A stretch of DNA of 11,060 nucleotides, from contig JAOZKQ010000045.1 of the NCBI GenBank assembly GCA_029935275.1, positions 1 through 11,060 on the forward strand. Direction: 5' to 3'. Position 1 is the first letter of the stretch, and each line of letters begins with the position of its first letter. The translations under genes were made by a program, and so were the position numbers. Of the stretch, positions 6,768-11,060 are shown one piece after another. This DNA is from Bacteroidales bacterium (lineage in GTDB: Bacteria > Bacteroidota > Bacteroidia > Bacteroidales > VadinHA17). The notes below the pieces were generated by a model, which was given only the letters and a program-made list of their open reading frames with translations, was not told where the DNA came from and ran no database searches.

Positions 6768-8840
6768 ATGATAAATCAGCAATTAATCAATCCAACGAGT
6801 ATTGTTGTGATTGGTGGATCAGATGATCTTTCAAAGCCGGGAGGAAAGGTTCTGAAAAATATAGTGGATGGCAATTTTAAAGGTGAACTTTTTGTAATTA
6901 ATCCTAAATCAGATCAGGTTCAGGGAATTAAATCATATCGTAATCCTGAGGATATGCCTGATGTTGACCTGGCAATCCTTGCTATTGCTGCAAAGTATTG
7001 CCCAAATACGGTGGACTTACTGGCCCGGAATAAAAAAACCAGGGCTTTTATCATATTGTCAGCCGGGTTTAGTGAAGAAAGTGAAGCAGGAGCAATATTA
7101 GAGAAGCAAATTGTTGAGATAATAAATGATACTGAATCTTGCCTTATTGGTCCAAACTGTGTTGGTTTTTTAAACCGGAATTATAATGGTGTTTTTACAG
7201 AGCCAATACCTGTAGTTGATGAGCAGGGTGTAGATTTTGTCTCAGGGTCAGGTGCTACAGCTGTATTTATAATGGAGTCGGGTATTCCAAAGGGGCTTAC
7301 ATTTTCAAGTGTATATTCGGTTGGCAACAGTGCCCAGACAGGAGTAGAGGATGTTTTGAAATACATGGATGAAACTTATGTAGCGGAGAAGAGCCCAAAG
7401 GTGAAATTGCTTTATATTGAGAGTATCCGAAAACCAGAATTACTTCTAAAGCATGCAAGTTCCCTGGTTAGGAAAGGTTGTAGGATTGCTGCTATAAAAG
7501 CGGGGACTTCAGAGGCTGGTAGCAGGGCTGCTGCCTCACACACAGGTGCTTTAGCATCTTCTGATATGGCTGTGGATGCCTTGTTTAGAAAGGCAGGAAT
7601 TATTAGGTGTTATGGGCGTGAAGAACTCGCAACTGTTGCTTCCATATTAAGATTTCCTTTTCCAAAAGGAGGAAATATTGCTATTATAACGCATGCAGGG
7701 GGGCCTGCTGTAATGCTTACTGATATATTATCGGAAGGTGGTTTTAATTTGCCTTTGATTGAAGGATATGTAGCTGAGGATCTGCTGGCAAAACTTTTTC
7801 CGGGTTCTTCAGTAAATAATCCAATAGATTTCTTGGCTACCGGAACAGCCGAACAGCTTGGTGCAATAATTGATGCCTGTGAAAATGATTTTGACCAGAT
7901 TGATGCAATGGTTGTAATTTTTGGTAGCCCGGGCTTGTTTCCTGTTTATGACGTTTATGATCTGTTAGATGAGAAAATCAAGACTTGTAAAAAACCTATT
8001 TATCCGGTTTTGCCCTCAGTGATTACTGCCAGAAACGAGATTGATAGTTTTCTTGAGAAAAAGAATGTGTTTTTCCATGATGAGGTATTATTTGGCAAAG
8101 CATTTTCAAAAGTTATGCAAAATAAGCCACCAGCTGATTTGCCGGACATTATAAATGCAATAAACAGAGTAGAAGTCCGGAAACTTGTGGCTGAAGCTGA
8201 AGATGGGTTCCTGGAACCTGAAGCTGTTAGCAGAATGTTGGATTTATCCGGTATCCCCCGGGTTCAGGAGGAGGTTGCCACAACAATTGACGAGGCAGTT
8301 GAGTGTGCTGGTAAAATAGGTTTTCCTTTGGTTATGAAGGTGGTAGGCCCTGTTCATAAATCTGATGTTGGAGGAGTTGAATTAAATGTTAGTCGAATGG
8401 ATAAGGTAAAAGAGTTATTTACGCAAATGATGAAAATCAAAAACTGTAATGCTATATTATTTCAACCTATGGCATCAGGGATGGAATTTTTTGCCGGTAT
8501 AAAAAAGGAAGGTGACTTTGGCCATATGCTTCTTTGTGGGCTTGGGGGGATATATATTGAAGTACTAAAGGATGTATCAAGTGCCTTGTTGCCAATAAAT
8601 GAGAATGAAGCCCATAATATGATAAAAACTTTGAAGTCGTATGCCTTAATAAAAGGTGTTCGTGGCGGGAAAGGGGTGGATGAAGTTGTTTTTGCAGGGA
8701 TTTTGCTTAAATTATCTGAATTAATTAGAGAGGTGCCGGAGATTGTTGAGATGGATTTGAACCCTTTATTGGCTAATGAAAAAGAAATATTTGCAGTGGA
8801 TGCCAGAGTGAGAATTGAGAGGATAAATAATGGGATTTAA
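6768..8840 (+). CDS. acd: Acetate/acyl-CoA ligase (ADP-forming), fused alpha-beta subunits
   Basis: A 690-residue NDP-forming acyl-CoA synthetase carrying out acyl-CoA + ADP + Pi = acid + CoA + ATP, a substrate-level phosphorylation step in anaerobes. The order is the standard fusion: CoA-binding domain (residues ~1-130, with IVVIGGSDD at 12-20 and GPNC at 128-131), succinyl-CoA-ligase-like domains (~150-450) with the phosphohistidine H258 in SHTGALAS, then the ATP-grasp domain (~465-690) with GPVHKSDVGGVEL at 527-539, whose H530 matches the second catalytic histidine, and EMDLNPLL at 661-668. All key residues are present and the length is normal. Substrate range (acetyl, or branched/aryl acyl-CoA from amino acids) cannot be read from sequence. 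It lies upstream of a flavodoxin, an aminotransferase and a probable 2-oxoacid oxidoreductase subunit, which suggests amino-acid fermentation. Confidence 0.93.
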   Translation: MINQQLINPTSIVVIGGSDDLSKPGGKVLKNIVDGNFKGELFVINPKSDQVQGIKSYRNPEDMPDVDLAILAIAAKYCPNTVDLLARNKKTRAFIILSAGFSEESEAGAILEKQIVEIINDTESCLIGPNCVGFLNRNYNGVFTEPIPVVDEQGVDFVSGSGATAVFIMESGIPKGLTFSSVYSVGNSAQTGVEDVLKYMDETYVAEKSPKVKLLYIESIRKPELLLKHASSLVRKGCRIAAIKAGTSEAGSRAAASHTGALASSDMAVDALFRKAGIIRCYGREELATVASILRFPFPKGGNIAIITHAGGPAVMLTDILSEGGFNLPLIEGYVAEDLLAKLFPGSSVNNPIDFLATGTAEQLGAIIDACENDFDQIDAMVVIFGSPGLFPVYDVYDLLDEKIKTCKKPIYPVLPSVITARNEIDSFLEKKNVFFHDEVLFGKAFSKVMQNKPPADLPDIINAINRVEVRKLVAEAEDGFLEPEAVSRMLDLSGIPRVQEEVATTIDEAVECAGKIGFPLVMKVVGPVHKSDVGGVELNVSRMDKVKELFTQMMKIKNCNAILFQPMASGMEFFAGIKKEGDFGHMLLCGLGGIYIEVLKDVSSALLPINENEAHNMIKTLKSYALIKGVRGGKGVDEVVFAGILLKLSELIREVPEIVEMDLNPLLANEKEIFAVDARVRIERINNGI

Positions 8841-8918
8841 TAAGTTGAACTCTGACTGTAGGTTTAGGTTTGGCATAATAATCTGATAATAAACATTAAT
8901 TTTCTTATAAAATAATTT

Positions 8919-8926
8919 TATATTTG
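8919..8926 (+). promoter_or_regulatory. Flavodoxin promoter, -7 element TATATTTG
   Basis: TATATTTG is an exact Bacteroidota -7 match inside the 130-base gap after the synthetase gene. No good -33 TTTG is present at the expected distance (only TTA at 8896-8898). Transcription from here would start near 8933 and leave a leader of about 38 bases before the ATG at 8971. The flavodoxin is therefore probably transcribed separately from the synthetase. Confidence 0.45.
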
Positions 8927-8970
8927 TAAACAAAATTGGAGAATACTAAACTGTAAAATTACAAAATATC

Positions 8971-9492
8971 ATGAATAAAATAGGTCTTTTTTATGGTCCA
9001 TTGGGAGGATCAGTTGAAAATGTTGCAAAAAAAATATTAAAGGTATTAGGAGAAGATAAGGTTGATATTATATCTGTTCAAAATGCTACCGCTGCAGATG
9101 TTAACAAATATAGCAAAATAATTTTTGGAATATCAACCATTGGTAGCCATACCTGGCAGAGGGAAACACCCAGTAAAGATTGGGATGGTTTTCTCCAGGA
9201 GCTGAATCACATTGATTATAGTAATAAGCTTATTGCCTTATACGGACTGGGTGATCATTTAACTTATGCCCTCCATTTTGTGGATTCCCTTGGAGTTTTG
9301 GGTGGAATGCTTATTGAAAAGGGGGCACATATAATTGGCCAGACTTCTACGGAAGATTATGATTTTAAAGATTCGGATGCTGTGATTGACGGTGAATTTA
9401 TAGGTCTGCCATTGGATGAAGATTTTGAATCTGACAAAACTGATGAAAGGATCAAAAATTGGCTGGACAGGATTCTTCCATTATTTGAATAA
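8971..9492 (+). CDS. Flavodoxin-like protein with altered FMN-phosphate loop
   Basis: A 173-residue protein of normal long-chain flavodoxin length. Family features: N-terminal strand KIGLFYG (3-9), 50s-loop region GSHTW (58-62) with W62, DWDGFLQEL (70-78), the 90s loop ALYGLGDHLTYALHFVDSLG (89-108) with Y99, and a C-terminal region VIDGEFIGLPLDED...DERIKNWL. Flavodoxins carry low-potential electrons on FMN, often replacing ferredoxin. The odd part is the phosphate loop: instead of the usual T/S-x-T-G-x-T after the first strand, residues 10-15 read P-L-G-G-S-V, so the hydroxyl residues that bind the FMN phosphate are mostly gone. A GETPSKD-like insertion (64-70 reads RETPSKD) also sits in the 50s loop. 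It may be a divergent electron carrier near a 2-oxoacid oxidoreductase, or may bind a different flavin or none. Its own promoter precedes it and a strong terminator follows. Confidence 0.85.
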   Translation: MNKIGLFYGPLGGSVENVAKKILKVLGEDKVDIISVQNATAADVNKYSKIIFGISTIGSHTWQRETPSKDWDGFLQELNHIDYSNKLIALYGLGDHLTYALHFVDSLGVLGGMLIEKGAHIIGQTSTEDYDFKDSDAVIDGEFIGLPLDEDFESDKTDERIKNWLDRILPLFE

Positions 9493-9507
9493 AAAACTAT
9501 TAGTTAC

Positions 9508-9534
9508 GAGGCGGTTTCAAATACCGCCTCTTTG
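9508..9534 (+). terminator. Intrinsic terminator after the flavodoxin
   Basis: GAGGCGGT (9508-9515) and ACCGCCTC (9523-9530) form a perfect 8-base-pair GC-rich stem with a 7-base loop, followed by TTTGTTT. It begins 15 bases after the flavodoxin stop and is the clearest intrinsic terminator in the window. It separates the flavodoxin from the aminotransferase gene, which must have its own start of transcription or depend on read-through. Confidence 0.85.
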
Positions 9535-9565
9535 TTTAGCGTTCATGTTATAATAATTTAAATGA

Positions 9566-10885
9566 ATGAGAAATAATACACCTGTAAATGCAAAAGTAGT
9601 TAAGGACGAGGTTCTTAATAGTGGTCTTGAGAAAATTGGGAGAGGGAGCATTCGGGAGATTGTTAAGCTGGTAAACAGCATTGAAGCAAAAACAGGAACA
9701 GAATTTATCCGGATGGAAATGGGAGTTCCTGGTCTTAGCCCTCCACAAGTTGGAGTTGATGCGGAAATTGAAGCTTTGAAAAGGGGGGTCGCAGCAAAGT
9801 ATCCTATGATTGAAGGGGTAAAGGACCTGAAGGAGGAGATCTCAATATTCATTAAATTATTTCTGAATATTGATATCAATCCGGAAGCTTGTATTCCAAC
9901 GGTAGGCTCTATGATGGGAGCCATGGCTTCTTTTATGGTTGCAAACCGTAATGACCACACAAAAGAAGGTACCTTATTTATTGATCCTGGTTTCCCTGTT
10001 CAAAAACAGCAGGTTAGGGTATTGGGTCATGATTATTGCTCTTTTGATATTTATAATTATCGTGGACCTAAATTAAAAAGTAAACTACTTACTTATTTAA
10101 AAACCGGGAAAATTTCCAGTATTCTTTATTCAAATCCTAATAACCCTTCATGGATATGTTTTACGGAAGAGGAATTGCAGATAATCGGTGAGCTGGCAAA
10201 TAAATATGATGTAATTGTTATTGAAGATCTTGCATATTTTGGAATGGATTTTCGTAAAGATTACTCCCAGCCTGGAAAACCACCTTACCAGCCAACTGTT
10301 GGTAATTATACTGATAATTATATTCTTTTAATATCCAGCTCCAAGGCGTTTAGTTATGCAGGGCAGCGTGTGGGTATGATGGCTATATCGGATAAATTAT
10401 TTGCAAGAAAATATCCTGATTTATTAAGGTATTACACTTCTGATGGTTTTGGGTATTCTATGATTTATGGTGCATTATATGCACTATCTTCTGGTGTTAC
10501 TCACTCTGCTCAATATGGCCTGGCAGGAATTTTAAAGGCTGTGAATAATGGCTCCTATAATTATTTTGAAGATGTAAAGGAGTATGGAGAGAAGGCTAAG
10601 ATTATGAAGCAACTGTTTCTGAATAACGGATTTAGTATGGTTTATGATAAAGATATTGATCAGCCTATTGCCGATGGCTTTTATTTTACATTTTCATATC
10701 CTGGATTTTTAGGTGTGGATTTGTTGGAAGAATTACTTTACTATGGTATAAGTGCAATTTCACTTGAAATTACAGGAAGTTCCAGGAAGGAAGGTGTAAG
10801 AGCTTGTGTTTCACTCGTACAACGCAATAAATTCAATTTGCTTGAAGAGCGACTGATGAGATTTAATGCCGATCATTCTCCATAA
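9566..10885 (+). CDS. Class I/II PLP-dependent aminotransferase
   Basis: A 439-residue fold-type I aminotransferase with all core residues. It has a substrate-binding stretch MEMGVPGL (50-57), SNPNNPS (189-195) with the PLP-contacting Asn193, VIEDLAYFGMDFR (218-230) with Asp221 (PLP ring nitrogen) and Tyr224, SSSKAFSYAGQRVG (257-270) with Schiff-base Lys260 and phosphate-binding Arg268, and VRAC (411-414) with Arg412, which fits the carboxylate-binding arginine. The ATG at 9566 is used; another ATG four bases earlier opens only a five-codon frame. The N-terminal ~40 residues before the fold are a little longer than usual. It moves amino groups between amino acids and 2-oxoacids. The specificity is not evident, but the downstream oxidoreductase subunit suggests branched-chain or aromatic amino acids feeding 2-oxoacid oxidation. 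A terminator separates it from the flavodoxin gene. Confidence 0.9.
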   Translation: MRNNTPVNAKVVKDEVLNSGLEKIGRGSIREIVKLVNSIEAKTGTEFIRMEMGVPGLSPPQVGVDAEIEALKRGVAAKYPMIEGVKDLKEEISIFIKLFLNIDINPEACIPTVGSMMGAMASFMVANRNDHTKEGTLFIDPGFPVQKQQVRVLGHDYCSFDIYNYRGPKLKSKLLTYLKTGKISSILYSNPNNPSWICFTEEELQIIGELANKYDVIVIEDLAYFGMDFRKDYSQPGKPPYQPTVGNYTDNYILLISSSKAFSYAGQRVGMMAISDKLFARKYPDLLRYYTSDGFGYSMIYGALYALSSGVTHSAQYGLAGILKAVNNGSYNYFEDVKEYGEKAKIMKQLFLNNGFSMVYDKDIDQPIADGFYFTFSYPGFLGVDLLEELLYYGISAISLEITGSSRKEGVRACVSLVQRNKFNLLEERLMRFNADHSP

Positions 10886-10887
10886 TT

Positions 10888-10986
10888 ATGAAAAGTATTA
10901 AGAAGTCAGTCTGGGATTTCTTAATACAAATTTTCAAAATGCATAGGGTTAATAACAGAAATCCTATGGCTACTAAATTAAATTAA
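10888..10986 (+). CDS. Possible 32-residue small ORF (low confidence)
   Basis: An ATG at 10888, one base after the aminotransferase stop TAA ends, opens a 32-codon frame ending TAA at 10986: residues MKSIKKSVWDFLIQIFKMHR, then VNNRNPMATKLN. The first ~20 residues are basic and could form an amphipathic helix. It contains the whole 10895-10927 hairpin. It could be a real small protein coupled to the aminotransferase, or a chance frame: 32 codons without a stop is not rare in this base composition. No family is recognised. Confidence 0.25.
   Translation: MKSIKKSVWDFLIQIFKMHRVNNRNPMATKLN
10895..10927 (+). terminator. Long hairpin after the aminotransferase, possible terminator
   Basis: GTATTAAGAAGTC (10895-10907) pairs with GATTTCTTAATAC (10915-10927) as a 13-base-pair stem with one G-U pair and a 7-base loop AGTCTGG. 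The stem is AT-rich and only a weak tail (AAATTTTC) follows, so it is a poorer terminator than the one at 9508. It may be a terminator, an attenuator, or an RNA-processing/stability element at the 3' end of the aminotransferase message. Confidence 0.5.
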
Positions 10987-10987
10987 T

Positions 10988-10995
10988 TACTTTTG
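10988..10995 (+). promoter_or_regulatory. Candidate -7 element TACTTTTG for the oxidoreductase gene
   Basis: TACTTTTG exactly matches the Bacteroidota TAnnTTTG -7 consensus and lies 27 bases before the ATG at 11023, predicting a leader of about 20 bases. No clear -33 TTTG is present about 20 bases upstream. With the hairpin just before it, this suggests a separate transcription unit starting here. Confidence 0.4.
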
Positions 10996-11022
10996 AACTT
11001 ACTCGTTTTAATATTTTAATAA

Positions 11023-11060
11023 ATGGCAAAAGTTAAAGGTACTATAGTTGTTGACGAAGA
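11023..11060 (+). CDS. Start of probable 2-oxoacid:ferredoxin oxidoreductase ferredoxin subunit (truncated)
   Basis: Only the first 12 codons are inside the window: MAKVKGTIVVDE, frame open to the end. This matches what I remember of the start of the small two-[4Fe-4S] ferredoxin subunit of Bacteroidales 2-oxoacid (3-methyl-2-oxobutanoate/2-oxoglutarate) oxidoreductases, where a similar MAK(I/V)KGxIVV lead precedes the ERCKGC cluster motif and VorB/KorA follow. That family passes electrons from 2-oxoacid oxidation to ferredoxin. No cysteine is visible yet, so the call rests on a short N-terminal match and on its fit with the aminotransferase and acyl-CoA synthetase upstream. Confidence 0.5.
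   Translation, partial: MAKVKGTIVVDE

Noticed and set aside
9517..9960. Minus-strand 147-residue frame opposite the aminotransferase N-terminus
   Set aside because: It is antisense to a clear aminotransferase and overlaps the terminator; its composition is that of a shadow frame.

Overview
The window looks like a chromosomal segment of an anaerobic, AT-rich member of the Bacteroidota, most likely Bacteroidales or a relative. The evidence is the Bacteroidota-style Rex, the exact TAnnTTTG promoter -7 boxes (upstream of hypB, of the flavodoxin and of the last gene), the general lack of Shine-Dalgarno sequences, a secreted M14 peptidase paired with a small beta-barrel protein, and a final gene whose first residues resemble the ferredoxin subunit of Bacteroidales 2-oxoacid oxidoreductases. 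No rRNA, tRNA, CRISPR array, insertion sequence or prophage signature was found.

Layout. (1) Positions 1-2370 hold [NiFe]-hydrogenase maturation genes: the 3' end of hypF, then hypA and hypB, with a small opposite-strand multi-zinc-ribbon gene between hypF and hypA. A hairpin with T-runs on both sides separates the convergent hypF and zinc-ribbon genes. (2) Positions 2411-3408 hold rex (NADH/NAD+-sensing repressor) and a four-base-overlapping yccF membrane gene. hypB has its own promoter, and a Rex-like palindrome lies between its -33 and -7 elements, so hypB-rex-yccF may be one autoregulated, redox-controlled unit. (3) Positions 3419-6459, minus strand, hold a secreted M14-type peptidase followed 8 bases later by a predicted outer-membrane beta-barrel protein. 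(4) A 308-base divergent intergenic region leads to plus-strand genes: a fused ADP-forming acyl-CoA synthetase, an atypical flavodoxin, a strong intrinsic terminator, a class I/II PLP aminotransferase, a hairpin or small-ORF spacer, and the first 12 codons of a probable 2-oxoacid:ferredoxin oxidoreductase ferredoxin subunit.

How the genes may fit together (inference): the right half reads as an amino-acid fermentation route. Transamination gives 2-oxoacids, ferredoxin/flavodoxin-linked oxidation gives acyl-CoA, and the ADP-forming synthetase recovers ATP. Reducing power could leave as H2 through the [NiFe] hydrogenase that the Hyp proteins mature, with Rex reading the NADH/NAD+ state. The secreted peptidase could feed amino acids into this route.

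The most unusual details are a HypA that lacks one of the four usual zinc cysteines, a flavodoxin whose FMN-phosphate loop has lost the canonical threonines, the candidate Rex operator, and the hairpin/small ORF before the oxidoreductase operon. I did not find evidence for a wholly new system such as a defence island or mobile element.
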